A stretch of 64,000 nucleotides of DNA from CADEED01 sp035525785 (GCA_035525785.1 DATLDQ010000127.1:1-64000); one strand, 5' to 3'; positions 53,589-62,451 are shown, numbered from the stretch's first letter. The notes: a model not told the origin generated them from the letters alone. Program-made: numbers and translations.

Positions 53589-54429
53589 TTTCGCGTCTGG
53601 GTCGATCCCGGCACGCGCCGGGATCGGCTTCAGATCGGCGCACCACCATGCGCTGCAGGTGCAGCGCCCGGCCGTGGCCTGGATCGAGGCGCACACCGAG
53701 AACTACTTCCACGACGGCGGCGCAGCGGTGCGCGCACTCGAGCTCGCGCGGGCTAACTACCCGCTGAGCCTGCACGGGGTGGGCCTCGGCCTGGGCTCCG
53801 CCGAGGGGCTCGACCGCGACCACCTCGCGCGCATCAAGCGCGCCATCGATCGCTTCGAGCCCGCGCTGGTTTCCGAGCACGCTTGCTGGGGCCGGGCGGG
53901 CGGCGAATTCTTCAACGACCTGCTGCCGCTGCCGTACACCGATGAGGCGGTGAAGCTGCTGGCGACCCAGGTTTCGCAGGCGCAGGATTTCCTGGGCCGC
54001 CGCCTTCTCATCGAGAACGTTTCGGCCTACGTGGCTTTCGCGAACTCGCAGCTGGATGAATGGGACTTTCTCGCCGCGGTCGCGCGCGAAAGCGGCTGCG
54101 GGCTGCTTCTCGACGTCAACAATGTCTTCGTCAGCTCGCGAAACCTCGGCCTCGACGCCCGCGCCTTCATCGCGGGCCTGCCGCGCGAGAGCGTGGGCGA
54201 GATTCACCTGGCCGGGCACGCGCGCAGCGCCAGCGGCGTGCTCATCGACGACCACGGCTCCGCCGTCTGCGAGGAGGTGTGGGAGCTGTATCGCCTGGCG
54301 CTGGCGCGATTCGGCGCGCTGCCCACGCTCATCGAATGGGATACCGCCATCCCCGAGCTCTCGCGGCTGGTGGAAGAAAGCCATCGCGCAGACGCCATCC
54401 TGCAGGAGCGCCATGGCATCGCTGCTTGA
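53569..54429 (+). CDS. bufB: DUF692/MNIO-family bufferin maturation enzyme (BufB-like)
   Basis: A 286-residue TIM-barrel multinuclear non-heme iron oxygenase, related to MbnB and TglH. Metal-site blocks visible in order: EAHTENYF, SEHACW, IENVSAYV, LLDVNNVFVSSRNLGLD, EIHLAGHA, DDHGSAV and LIEWDTAIPE. Expected to modify Cys of BufA. Start GTG at 53569 is the only usable in-frame start and overlaps the end of bufA. N-terminal residues overlap a hairpin. It overlaps bufC by 17 bases. Confidence 0.88.
   Translation: MTRSRCDFASGSIPARAGIGFRSAHHHALQVQRPAVAWIEAHTENYFHDGGAAVRALELARANYPLSLHGVGLGLGSAEGLDRDHLARIKRAIDRFEPALVSEHACWGRAGGEFFNDLLPLPYTDEAVKLLATQVSQAQDFLGRRLLIENVSAYVAFANSQLDEWDFLAAVARESGCGLLLDVNNVFVSSRNLGLDARAFIAGLPRESVGEIHLAGHARSASGVLIDDHGSAVCEEVWELYRLALARFGALPTLIEWDTAIPELSRLVEESHRADAILQERHGIAA
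53603..53626 (+). other. Perfect hairpin inside the start of bufB
   Basis: CGATCCCGGC (53603-53612) pairs with GCCGGGATCG (53617-53626) around ACGC. It begins 15 bases after the bufA stop, inside codons 12-20 of bufB. No T run follows. It could lower transcription or translation past bufA, giving more precursor than enzyme. Confidence 0.6.
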
Positions 54430-55165
54430 CCAGCAGCGCGCGTTCGCCGCGGCGCTGCGGGACCGGGACGGGATGTCGACTGCCGCCGGCGTCGCGCCCG
54501 TCGTGAATCTCGACGTCTACCGCCACAACTCCGACTGGCAGTTCCGCAATGCACTGGGCTTGAGCTTTCCGGTCGTCCGCCGCCGCGTGGGCGACGACTA
54601 TTTCCGCGAGCTCGCCACCGAATACCGGCGACGCTTTCCGTCGCGCAGCGGCGATCTTCACTGGGTGGGCCGTGACTTCGCAGGCTTCCTGGCTGCGCAC
54701 CTGGAAGGCAGCGACTACGCCTGGCTCGCCGACCTTGCCACGCTCGAATGGGCGCGCGAGCTGGCGTCGGTAGCCGAAACACGCTCGGCCATCGGCGCCG
54801 AAGCGCTCGCGGGATTCGCCCCCGAGGATCTCGAACAGCTGGTTTTCACCTTCCAGCCATCGCTTCAGCTGGGTGCTTCCGTCTTCCCCGTGGTGTCGGT
54901 GTGGCTTGCCAATCAGGTAGAGAATGCCCCGCCCGTGAGCCAATCGGTAGGCCCAGAGGCTTACATGGTCCATGTGCGGCACGACAGTGTTGAAACCACC
55001 ATGCTGGAGCCGCCGCTACACGCATATTTGTCAGCGCTGAAGGCTGGCGCACGCCTCGCTGAAGCAATGTCGACAGCTGATCTCGACGAGGCCGCACTCC
55101 TAGCCGCGCTCCAGTTCATGTTCTCGCGCGGGATGGTCTGTGCGATCTATTCCGAAAACCGGTAG
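54413..55165 (+). CDS. bufC: DUF2063-family bufferin partner protein (BufC-like)
   Basis: A 250-residue DUF2063 protein, the usual third gene, needed with the MNIO to bind or present the precursor. Its N-terminal DUF2063 half (DQQRAFAAALRDRDG... VYRHNSDWQFRNALGLSFPVVRRRVGDDYF) is clear, with LDEAALLAALQFMFSRGMVC at the end. Stop lies 18 bases past the stop of the convergent receptor gene, so the two ends overlap by 19 bases. Confidence 0.87.
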   Translation: MASLLDQQRAFAAALRDRDGMSTAAGVAPVVNLDVYRHNSDWQFRNALGLSFPVVRRRVGDDYFRELATEYRRRFPSRSGDLHWVGRDFAGFLAAHLEGSDYAWLADLATLEWARELASVAETRSAIGAEALAGFAPEDLEQLVFTFQPSLQLGASVFPVVSVWLANQVENAPPVSQSVGPEAYMVHVRHDSVETTMLEPPLHAYLSALKAGARLAEAMSTADLDEAALLAALQFMFSRGMVCAIYSENR

Positions 55166-57891
55166 CTCGCCCGTATACCCCAGGTCCTGGGTGCATCGAA
55201 AAAGGCTCGCGCCACTCCTGGAAAGCCCGCGATGCCTCCCTCTCCCGGCTGACTCGCACGCAGGTCGACGTTGTTCTTCACGTCGACGTCTTCGGCGTTG
55301 AGCACGTAGGCCTCGACGCTCCACGGCCGCGCGGACTCGTACCTCAGGCTGACGTCGCTGCGCAGGTACGCGGGCTGGGTGTCGGAGGGCCGGTTGAAAT
55401 CGGTGAGGAACATCTCGCTCTGGTACTTGCTCTGCACGCGCGGGACCAGGCGCGCACCATTTCCGAGATGGAATGCATGTTCCAGCACCAGCGCCGCGGT
55501 GAATTCCGGCGCGAACGGCAGCTTGTTGCCGCGCAGGTTGATGACCGGCGACAGCGGATCGGACGGCACGTAGTACTGCGTGTCCACCGTCGGGTAATCG
55601 CGATACTCGGCGCTCAGCCAGGTGAACACGGCCTGCAGCGAATCCACCGACGACGGCCGCCACATCCACTCGGTCTCCAGGCCATAGATATGTGCGCGCG
55701 TGGCATTGCTGGTGCCGAGCTGGTGCAGTCCGTTGGAATCGAAGTCGACGCGTGATCGCAGGATGTCCGAGTAGTCGGAATAGAAGCCGACGGTATTGAG
55801 CGACATGGAGCCATCGCGCAACGTCGCTTTCAATCCGAGCTCGTAGTTCACCACCTGCTCCGGGTCGGCCGAGGTGCCGCCGTCGGAGAGCACGCCGGAC
55901 TTGAAGCCCGTGTTGGTCAGCGCATAGCCCAGCAGACCTTCGCGGAAGTCATGCTCCACGCGCGCCATGTAAGTGACCCGCGCCCAGGTCTTCTCTGCGT
56001 CATTGTGCGTGGTGATGCGGCAGGTGCCCGGCACCGGCGTCGGCGAATCCGGATCAGGCGAATACGGGATTTCATCGGTGTCGACGCCTTCCAGATTGAG
56101 GCCGCCATTGCCGATGGTGGTATTCGCGCCCGGGCACACGATGTTGATGCCGTGCCGGTCGCGCTTCATGTCTTCGGTATAGCGCGCGCCCAGCGTGTAG
56201 CGCGTGGCATCGGTGGCGTGCAGCGTGACCTGGCTGAAGCCGGCCCATGCCGCGAGCGTGCGGTCGGGCTGTATGAATGACTGCGAATACCGCACATCAT
56301 CGTCGTCCACGACGCCCGGCATCGAGCCCCGGTCGTCGCGTACGTCGACGTCGAACCGCATGGTGTTGTTCTCGCGGTAATAGAAGAGACCCACTATCCA
56401 GTCGAGGCGGTCCGGCGCCACCGGCTTGAGCTGGATTTCATGCTGCGTCGACAGGAACACGGAGTCCTCGGTGCGACGCTCTTCGTCGTAGGTTGCGGGG
56501 AGCGGCGGATCGGGCAGATCGCGCAGTTCCCGATCCAGCGCCAGACCTACGTCCTGGTCGCTGACGTTCTGGCGCGTCATGCGCGCCCATCCGAAGAGAT
56601 AGCTGAGCTCGAGGCCGTTGCTCGAATCCCCGCCGTCGAAGCGGTAGTCGGTACGCAGGTGGAAGGTGTCGTTCACCATGTCGAGCATGCCCGGCGATGT
56701 GATCAGTGCCGAGCGGAGCGAGTGCCCTTCGGCAGGCGTGAGGCTCACGGGAATCGTGCCGGCGCCACGGTCCGCATAGCGCTCCGCCGAAGAGAAGAGG
56801 GCCCATTGATCGTTGGGCTCCCACTGCGCCGACAGCCGGAAGGCCTGCTTGTTGCTGTCGTCATAGCGCGGCGTCGCCGCGTTGGCGTTGGAGCCGGGAA
56901 GGAACGAGATGTACCCGTCGCGCTGTTCGACGTACGCCGCGCCGCGCAGCGCGAACGTGTCGGACAGTGGCAGGTTGAGATGTCCCTTGATGCGCTGCAG
57001 GTCGTAGCTGCCGACGGTGACATCCAGCCCGCCGAACGTATGCGACGTGTCGGGCTTGGCCGTGATCACGTTGATGACGCCGGCATTGGCGTTGCGGCCG
57101 AACAACGTGCCCTGTGGACCTCGCAGCGCCTCGAGGCGGTCGAGGTCGTGGATCATCATGGTCGCGCCCTGCGGTCGCGGCGAATAAAAACCATCGACGT
57201 GGAAGGCCACGGCGGAATCGCCGAATTCCGTGCGATTGGTGGAGACGATGCCGCGCAGCGAGAGATCGAAGGCCGCCTGGGTGGAGCTCAGGCCGATCTG
57301 CAAGTTGGGGATGAGCGTCGTCACGCTCTTGAGATCGCTGATCTGCTGTCGCTCGACCACGGCTGACGCCAGCGCGGTCACCGCCAGCGCGCTGCGCTGC
57401 AGTGGCTCCTCGCGTTTCTCGGCCGTGACGATGATTTCATCGAGCGAGCCGATGCGTTCCGGTTCGGGCTCCGGCTCGTCGCCGGCGCGTACCGTCCAGG
57501 CCTCGCGCTTCCTCGGCGTGGGTGCGTGCGCCTTCATCGCGCCATCGAGCAGCTCGGGGTCGCGAACGATGCTGATGGTGCGGTCGTTGATCACCTCGAA
57601 AGTGAGCCCCGTGCCGCTGAGCAGCTTGCCCAGCGCATCCGCCACGCGCAGGCGCCCATTGATGGGCTGGGTACGGATGCCCTGCACGGCGCTGTAGTCG
57701 AACAGGATCTGCAGGCGCGACTGGTCACTGAACAGCGTGAGCGCCATGTCGGCCTCCTGGCCGGCGATGTCGAACTCAGGACGCGAATCCTGCGCGCGCG
57801 CGATGACCGCCACCGCCGCCATGGCCGCGAACAGCACCCATTCAGCCAGCCGTCTGGCCTTCGATGGATTCCGCTGATGAACTGACCGCAT
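55147..57891 (-). CDS. TonB-dependent receptor with N-terminal STN signalling domain
   Basis: A 914-residue transducer receptor: signal peptide, STN domain at about residues 40-115 (FDIAGQEADMALTLFSDQSRLQILFDYSAV... ISIV), linker with TonB box (DEIIVTAEKREE), plug (DLKSVTTLIPNLQIG... LEALRGPQGTLFGRNANAGVINVITAKP) and a barrel ending RASYRFSE. Such receptors signal through FecR to a sigma factor; both lie upstream. The plug resembles receptors for siderophore- or sugar-like cargo; substrate open. Confidence 0.93.
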   Translation of the reverse strand: MRSVHQRNPSKARRLAEWVLFAAMAAVAVIARAQDSRPEFDIAGQEADMALTLFSDQSRLQILFDYSAVQGIRTQPINGRLRVADALGKLLSGTGLTFEVINDRTISIVRDPELLDGAMKAHAPTPRKREAWTVRAGDEPEPEPERIGSLDEIIVTAEKREEPLQRSALAVTALASAVVERQQISDLKSVTTLIPNLQIGLSSTQAAFDLSLRGIVSTNRTEFGDSAVAFHVDGFYSPRPQGATMMIHDLDRLEALRGPQGTLFGRNANAGVINVITAKPDTSHTFGGLDVTVGSYDLQRIKGHLNLPLSDTFALRGAAYVEQRDGYISFLPGSNANAATPRYDDSNKQAFRLSAQWEPNDQWALFSSAERYADRGAGTIPVSLTPAEGHSLRSALITSPGMLDMVNDTFHLRTDYRFDGGDSSNGLELSYLFGWARMTRQNVSDQDVGLALDRELRDLPDPPLPATYDEERRTEDSVFLSTQHEIQLKPVAPDRLDWIVGLFYYRENNTMRFDVDVRDDRGSMPGVVDDDDVRYSQSFIQPDRTLAAWAGFSQVTLHATDATRYTLGARYTEDMKRDRHGINIVCPGANTTIGNGGLNLEGVDTDEIPYSPDPDSPTPVPGTCRITTHNDAEKTWARVTYMARVEHDFREGLLGYALTNTGFKSGVLSDGGTSADPEQVVNYELGLKATLRDGSMSLNTVGFYSDYSDILRSRVDFDSNGLHQLGTSNATRAHIYGLETEWMWRPSSVDSLQAVFTWLSAEYRDYPTVDTQYYVPSDPLSPVINLRGNKLPFAPEFTAALVLEHAFHLGNGARLVPRVQSKYQSEMFLTDFNRPSDTQPAYLRSDVSLRYESARPWSVEAYVLNAEDVDVKNNVDLRASQPGEGGIAGFPGVARAFFDAPRTWGIRASYRFSE

Positions 57892-57927
57892 CGATCCAGA
57901 GCCCCCCAGCCCTTCGCTGCGTTTCGA

Positions 57928-58887
57928 TCAGAGTGGTCTCAGTACGATCTCGTTGGCGTCATCGAGCGCGACCTGCAGCTTGAAAGCGCTGGCAAGCGCG
58001 TCCGCGAAACTCTCGGGATCCGTGGCGCTGAAGCTGCCGCCCACGCGCAACCCGCCGAGGGTGGTACCCGACAGGCGGATCTGGCGACGGTTGTAGCGAT
58101 TGAATTCCTGCACGGCTTCGCCGAGCGATTCACCGCGGAATTCCAGGCGCCCAGAGGTCCATGCCAGGCGGCGCTTCAGGGCCTGCGGCTCGACGCGACT
58201 CACTGAAACGTGGTCGTCGAGCACCACGGCGGCATCACCGGCGACCAGCGCGGGCGCATCCGTCACCTGCGTGGAAGCCACGGCCACCCTGCCCTCGGAG
58301 ACCAGCACGTCCACCTGTTCGCCGTCGCGCAACCGCACCGAGAACTCGGTGCCCACGGCGCGCACCGCGGTATCCGCGGCGGCGACGGTGAAAGGCCGTT
58401 GCTTGTCGTGCGCAACCTGGAAACGTCCCTCGCCGCGCAGCAGCCGCACTTCGCGGCGGTCGCCGCGCAGCCGCACGCGCACGTCGCTATCGGTGTTGAG
58501 ATCGATGACGCTGCCATCATCGAGCACGATGCGCGAGAACCCACCGACGCGCGTCTCGTAACGTTGCCAGCTGAAATGCTGTTGCCACGCCCATGTGCCG
58601 CCAAGGATGGCGAGCACGACGCCCGCGGCGAGCGCCATGAACCAGGGACGGCGCGGCGCTGGCGGACGCAGAAGGTCGGCGTCGGCGGCGCGATCGAGCG
58701 GACGCACGTCACGCAGCTGGTCGGCGCGCTGCCAGTTCGACTCGAGACGCAGATAGGCCACGCGGTGGCGGATATCGGCATCGAGCCAGGCTTTGAACTC
58801 TGCGGCTTCCTGGGGCGTCGCGGCCCTGGCGTCACGCGCCGCCAGCCAGCTGCTGGCGTGCGCTTCGATCAGATCGTCGCTGCTCAT
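57928..58887 (-). CDS. fecR: FecR-type anti-sigma factor
   Basis: A 319-residue inner-membrane regulator: cytoplasmic N-terminal domain with DUF4880-like start (EAHASSWLAARDARAATPQEAAEFKAWL), one transmembrane helix (WFMALAAGVVLAILGGTWAW) near residue 95, and periplasmic FecR domain (RIVLDDGSVIDLNTDSDVRVRL... FSVRLRDG). Ends with a DUF4974/STN-like segment. Start overlaps the sigma-factor stop (ATGA). It probably reads the STN domain of the next receptor. Confidence 0.92.
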   Translation of the reverse strand: MSSDDLIEAHASSWLAARDARAATPQEAAEFKAWLDADIRHRVAYLRLESNWQRADQLRDVRPLDRAADADLLRPPAPRRPWFMALAAGVVLAILGGTWAWQQHFSWQRYETRVGGFSRIVLDDGSVIDLNTDSDVRVRLRGDRREVRLLRGEGRFQVAHDKQRPFTVAAADTAVRAVGTEFSVRLRDGEQVDVLVSEGRVAVASTQVTDAPALVAGDAAVVLDDHVSVSRVEPQALKRRLAWTSGRLEFRGESLGEAVQEFNRYNRRQIRLSGTTLGGLRVGGSFSATDPESFADALASAFKLQVALDDANEIVLRPL

Positions 58888-59543
58888 TGCGGCGGACGCG
58901 AGGAGCGCTTGCCGCCCGCGGGCTCGGCGTGTTTTTCCTCGGCGCGCTCCGCGTGTTTTCCGTCGGCGCGCTCCGCGCGACGCCGCGCGCGCTCGAGCCA
59001 GGGCGAGCGGCGCTCGGCCATCGGCGAATCGGCGAGGGCTGCGCTGCACAGGCGCATGCCCTTGGCGAGATGTTGTTCGACGGTGTTCTCGGAGATGCTG
59101 AGCTCGGCGGCGATCTCCTTTTGCGAGAGACCGTAGACCTTGCGCAGCGTGAACACTTGGCGGCAGCGGTTGGGCAGGCTGGCCACGGCGGCCGTGAGCA
59201 GCGCGAGTTCCTGGTGGGTGTTGACGATCTCGTCCACCTGCCCCGTCTCGTCGAGCAGCTCCAGCGCTTCGAGGTCTGCCACCAGCTCGATGGGCACCAC
59301 CTGCCGGTGTCGCAACCACGACAACGCGACGTTGCGCGCGACCGTCAGCGCGAACGCGCGGATCGAGCGAACTTCCTCGCGGCCCTTGGCCGCGCCGGCC
59401 GTGAGCAGGTGCGCATAGGTTTCCTGCAGCAGCTCGTCCACATCGGCGGCATTGCGCGCGTAGCGATGAAGGCAAGCCCGAAGCACCCCCTCGAATTCCA
59501 GGGAGGCACGCAGATACCGGTCGTCGGCTTTGTAGTTGTTCAT
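58884..59543 (-). CDS. ECF RNA polymerase sigma factor (FecI-like)
   Basis: A 219-residue ECF sigma factor: region 2 (HRYARNAADVDELLQETYAHLL... FALTVARNVALSWLRHR) and region 4 (LPNRCRQVFTLRKVYGLSQKEIAAELSISENTVEQHLAKG) are clear. The last 50 residues are an unusual Lys/Glu/Ala/Arg-rich repeat (ERADGKHAERAEEKHAEPAGGK). Start MNNYKADD is preferred over the upstream ATG (59576). With FecR and the STN receptor it forms a surface-signalling cascade. Confidence 0.9.
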   Translation of the reverse strand: MNNYKADDRYLRASLEFEGVLRACLHRYARNAADVDELLQETYAHLLTAGAAKGREEVRSIRAFALTVARNVALSWLRHRQVVPIELVADLEALELLDETGQVDEIVNTHQELALLTAAVASLPNRCRQVFTLRKVYGLSQKEIAAELSISENTVEQHLAKGMRLCSAALADSPMAERRSPWLERARRRAERADGKHAERAEEKHAEPAGGKRSSRPPQ

Positions 59544-59642
59544 GTTCGCGCTCACATCCGGAGGCCGATGGTACACAGCCCGGGGACGCTGGCGAACGGC
59601 GTTGGTGACATACGGCCAATGTTTCTCCGAGAATGCTCGTCA

Positions 59643-60296
59643 ATGAACGACATCGAAGCGCGCCGCCCCCTGGCGAGCCGCTCAACGCGCTGGGCAGCTT
59701 TTCTTTCCTCCGCGGCCGTGCGCATCGGGCTCACGGCCGATGGCATTTCGATGTTGTCGCTGGTTTTCGCGGGGGCGGGCTCGGCGGCCCTGTTGTGGAT
59801 GGTGGCCCCCTGGAACCTGCTCGCCTGCGCGGCCGGCATCCAGCTGCGCCTGCTGTGCAACCTGCTGGATGGCATGGTGGCCATCGAGGGCGGCAGGAAG
59901 TCCAAGGTGGGCGCGCTCTACAACGAAGTGCCCGACCGGGTAGCGGATTCGATGTTCCTGGTCGCGCTGGGTTATGCCATCGGCACGCCCTGGTTGGGCT
60001 GGTCCGGCGCCCTCGCTGCGGCGGTCACGGCTTACATCCGCGTGCTGGGCGGCACATTCGGGCTGCCGCAGGATTTTCGGGGACCCATGGCCAAACCGCA
60101 TCGCATGGCCACGATGACCGCCGCCTGCTTGCTGGGGATCATCGAGTTCTATTTCTCCGATGCCAACGGAGTCGATCCCGCGGATACCTCGCACCTGCGC
60201 ATTCTTCATATAGCGGCCGGCGTTATCGCCCTCGGCGCCATCCTTACGTGCGGCACGCGCATCCGCGCCATCGCGAAGCAATTGCGGGCGCGCTGA
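59643..60296 (+). CDS. CDP-alcohol phosphatidyltransferase (YnbA-like)
   Basis: A 217-residue membrane enzyme transferring a phosphatidyl group to an alcohol. The CDP-alcohol motif, normally D-x2-DGxxAR-x8-G-x3-D-x3-D, reads NLLDGMVAIEGGRKSKVGALYNEVPDRVAD: first and third Asp are Asn and the Arg is Ile. The family-like NEVPDRVAD is kept. Alcohol substrate unknown. First gene of a three-gene set, followed directly by the acyltransferase. Confidence 0.85.
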   Translation: MNDIEARRPLASRSTRWAAFLSSAAVRIGLTADGISMLSLVFAGAGSAALLWMVAPWNLLACAAGIQLRLLCNLLDGMVAIEGGRKSKVGALYNEVPDRVADSMFLVALGYAIGTPWLGWSGALAAAVTAYIRVLGGTFGLPQDFRGPMAKPHRMATMTAACLLGIIEFYFSDANGVDPADTSHLRILHIAAGVIALGAILTCGTRIRAIAKQLRAR

Positions 60297-60914
60297 ATGA
60301 TGCGACCGTCGAGCGCGCTGCTGGTCGGCGTCGTGAAGCTGCTCGTGGGCGCCTATGCACGCTGGGTCGGCACGACGCCCGCGCCCACGCAGCGCATCTA
60401 CTTCGCCAATCACACCAGCCATATCGACACGCTGGCCATCTGGTCGTCCCTGCCACGCTCGTTGCGGCCGCTCACCCGGCCAATCGCCGCACGCGATTAC
60501 TGGGGCAAAGGGCTCAGGAAATACATCGCGACGCGCGGGTTCGGCGCCGTGCTCATCGATCGCGCGCGCGAGAACACGCAAGTGGATCCGCTCGAACCGC
60601 TGCGCGCGGCGCTGCGTGAGGGCGATTCGCTGATCATCTTCCCCGAAGGCACGCGCGGCGCCACCGCCACGCCGGCGAAATTCCGTAGTGGCCTGTTCAG
60701 GCTCGCGGGTGAGTTCCCGACCGTGGAGCTCGTGCCGGTGTACCTCGACAACCTGCATCGCAGCCTGCCCAAGGGCGCGCTGCTGCCGCTCCCGGTGGTC
60801 TGCACCGTGCGCTTCGGCGCGCCGCTCCGGCGTATCGACGGCGAAGAGAAGGAGGCGTTCTGCGAACGCGCGCGCGCCGCAGTCATCGCACTCTCGGAGC
60901 GCCCCGCCGCATGA
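60297..60914 (+). CDS. 1-acyl-sn-glycerol-3-phosphate acyltransferase family protein
   Basis: A 205-residue acyltransferase with motif NHTSHIDTLAIW (HX4D, with His-Thr-Ser-His-Ile-Asp) near residue 38 and FPEGTRGA near residue 118. Starts on the base after the previous gene's stop and shares ATGA with the next. It would supply phosphatidic acid or acylate another lyso-lipid for the flanking CDP-lipid enzymes. Confidence 0.88.
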   Translation: MMRPSSALLVGVVKLLVGAYARWVGTTPAPTQRIYFANHTSHIDTLAIWSSLPRSLRPLTRPIAARDYWGKGLRKYIATRGFGAVLIDRARENTQVDPLEPLRAALREGDSLIIFPEGTRGATATPAKFRSGLFRLAGEFPTVELVPVYLDNLHRSLPKGALLPLPVVCTVRFGAPLRRIDGEEKEAFCERARAAVIALSERPAA

Positions 60915-61867
60915 TCGAGCATCTGCGCACCATCCCGCGCGAGTTTCTCTGGCTGTTCGGGGCGCTGGTGCTGTTGTTGGGCCTGGCCTCGTCGGTCGCC
61001 GCCGTGCTCGCGCGGCGGCCCGCCGATGCGGGTAAGTCAGCGAGCCGCCGCAATCTCGTGGAACGCATCAATGCCTGGTGGGTGATGGTGGGTATCCTCG
61101 CCGGGGCGTTCCTGTGCGGCCCGACCGTGACGCTGGTCCTGTTCGCGCTGGCATCGTTCTTCGCGCTGCGCGAGTTCATCACGCTCACGCCGAGCCGGGC
61201 GGGGGACCGTCTGCCGCTGTCATTGGCGTTCTTCCTGGTGTTGCCACTGCAGTTCGTGTTGATAGGGCTGCATCGCTACGGTCTCTTCGCGATCTTCATC
61301 CCCGTCTGGGCTTTCCTGCTGCTGCCGTCCATTGCCGCGCTGCGCTCGGACATCGAAGACTTCCTGTCGCGCAGCGCCAAGCAGCAGTGGGGCCTCATGG
61401 TCACCGTCTACTGCATGAGCCACGCGCCCGCGCTGCTCATGCTGGACATTCCCGGCCAGGCCGGGCGCAGTGCATTGCTGCTGTTCTATCTGCTGCTGGT
61501 GGTGCAGATGAGCGACGTCATGCAGTACATCTTCGGCAAGCTCTTCGGCAGGACGAAGATCGCGCCCGTGGTGAGCCCGTCGAAGACCGTCGAGGGCTTC
61601 GCCGGTGGCGGGCTCGCCGCCACCGGCATCGGGGCCGCGATGTGGTGGATCACGCCGTTCTCGCCGCTCGAGTCCGCGGCGATATCGGCGGTCATAGTAT
61701 TCATGGGGTTCCTCGGCGGGCTGACGCTGTCCGCGGTGAAGCGCAGCCTGGGAGCCAAGGACTGGGGCGTGATGATCGAGGGCCATGGCGGCATGCTCGA
61801 TCGCACCGACTCGATCTGTTTCGCCGCGCCGGCGTTCTTCCACATCGTGCGGTTCTTCCACACCTGA
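60911..61867 (+). CDS. CDP-diglyceride synthetase (CdsA/YnbB-like)
   Basis: A 318-residue membrane enzyme making CDP-diacylglycerol from CTP and phosphatidic acid. About seven hydrophobic helices and the full CdsA signature SAVKRSLGAKDWGVMIEGHGG followed by MLDRTD near the C-terminus. Final gene of the lipid set; ends four bases from the stop of convergent ogt. Confidence 0.92.
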   Translation: MIEHLRTIPREFLWLFGALVLLLGLASSVAAVLARRPADAGKSASRRNLVERINAWWVMVGILAGAFLCGPTVTLVLFALASFFALREFITLTPSRAGDRLPLSLAFFLVLPLQFVLIGLHRYGLFAIFIPVWAFLLLPSIAALRSDIEDFLSRSAKQQWGLMVTVYCMSHAPALLMLDIPGQAGRSALLLFYLLLVVQMSDVMQYIFGKLFGRTKIAPVVSPSKTVEGFAGGGLAATGIGAAMWWITPFSPLESAAISAVIVFMGFLGGLTLSAVKRSLGAKDWGVMIEGHGGMLDRTDSICFAAPAFFHIVRFFHT

Positions 61868-61870
61868 TAG

Positions 61871-62392
61871 CTAGAACAGGCGGGGCTGCCTGCTCGCGCG
61901 CTCCAGGTCGAGCAGCGCGCTCTTGATCGGCAGCCCGCCGCCGAACCCGGTGAGTGCGCCGTTGGCGCCGATGACGCGATGGCAAGGGATGACGATGGGG
62001 ATGGGATTGCTGCCATTCGCGAGGCCCACCGCGCGCGACGCATTGGGATTGCCGAGCTCGTGCGCCAGCGCGCCGTAGGTCGTGGTGGTGCCGTATTCGA
62101 TTTCTGACAGGCGCCGCCACACCCGTCGCTGGAATTCCGTGCCGCTCGGTGCCAGCGGCAGGTCGAACTCGCGGCGTTCGCCACGGAAGTACTCCTCCAG
62201 CTGTGCCTTCGCTCGCTCGAGCACCGCGCTGTTGCCCGGCACGAGGCCCGGGTTTTCCCGGCGCGCGTCGCGTCCATGTTCGAACCAGATGCCGGTGAGC
62301 TCGTCACCCGACGCGATGAGGCGCAGCCGGCCGATCGGGGACGCGACATCCTGGTAGATCGATGCACTGGTTTTCGCGATGAGAGGATTCAT
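61871..62392 (-). CDS. ogt: Methylated-DNA-[protein]-cysteine S-methyltransferase
   Basis: A 173-residue repair protein accepting methyl groups from O6-methylguanine. The active-site PCHRV motif lies in IPIVIPCHRVIGANGALTGFGGG near residue 140; the N-terminal MGMT-like ribonuclease fold is short. Suicide enzyme, acts in the cytosol. Converges with the lipid operon. Confidence 0.94.
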   Translation of the reverse strand: MNPLIAKTSASIYQDVASPIGRLRLIASGDELTGIWFEHGRDARRENPGLVPGNSAVLERAKAQLEEYFRGERREFDLPLAPSGTEFQRRVWRRLSEIEYGTTTTYGALAHELGNPNASRAVGLANGSNPIPIVIPCHRVIGANGALTGFGGGLPIKSALLDLERASRQPRLF

Positions 62393-62451
62393 GCGCGTAG
62401 ATTAGCAAGCGCTCGGGCCGTTGCGACCCGGCGCTTGCTCACACCATGCGT

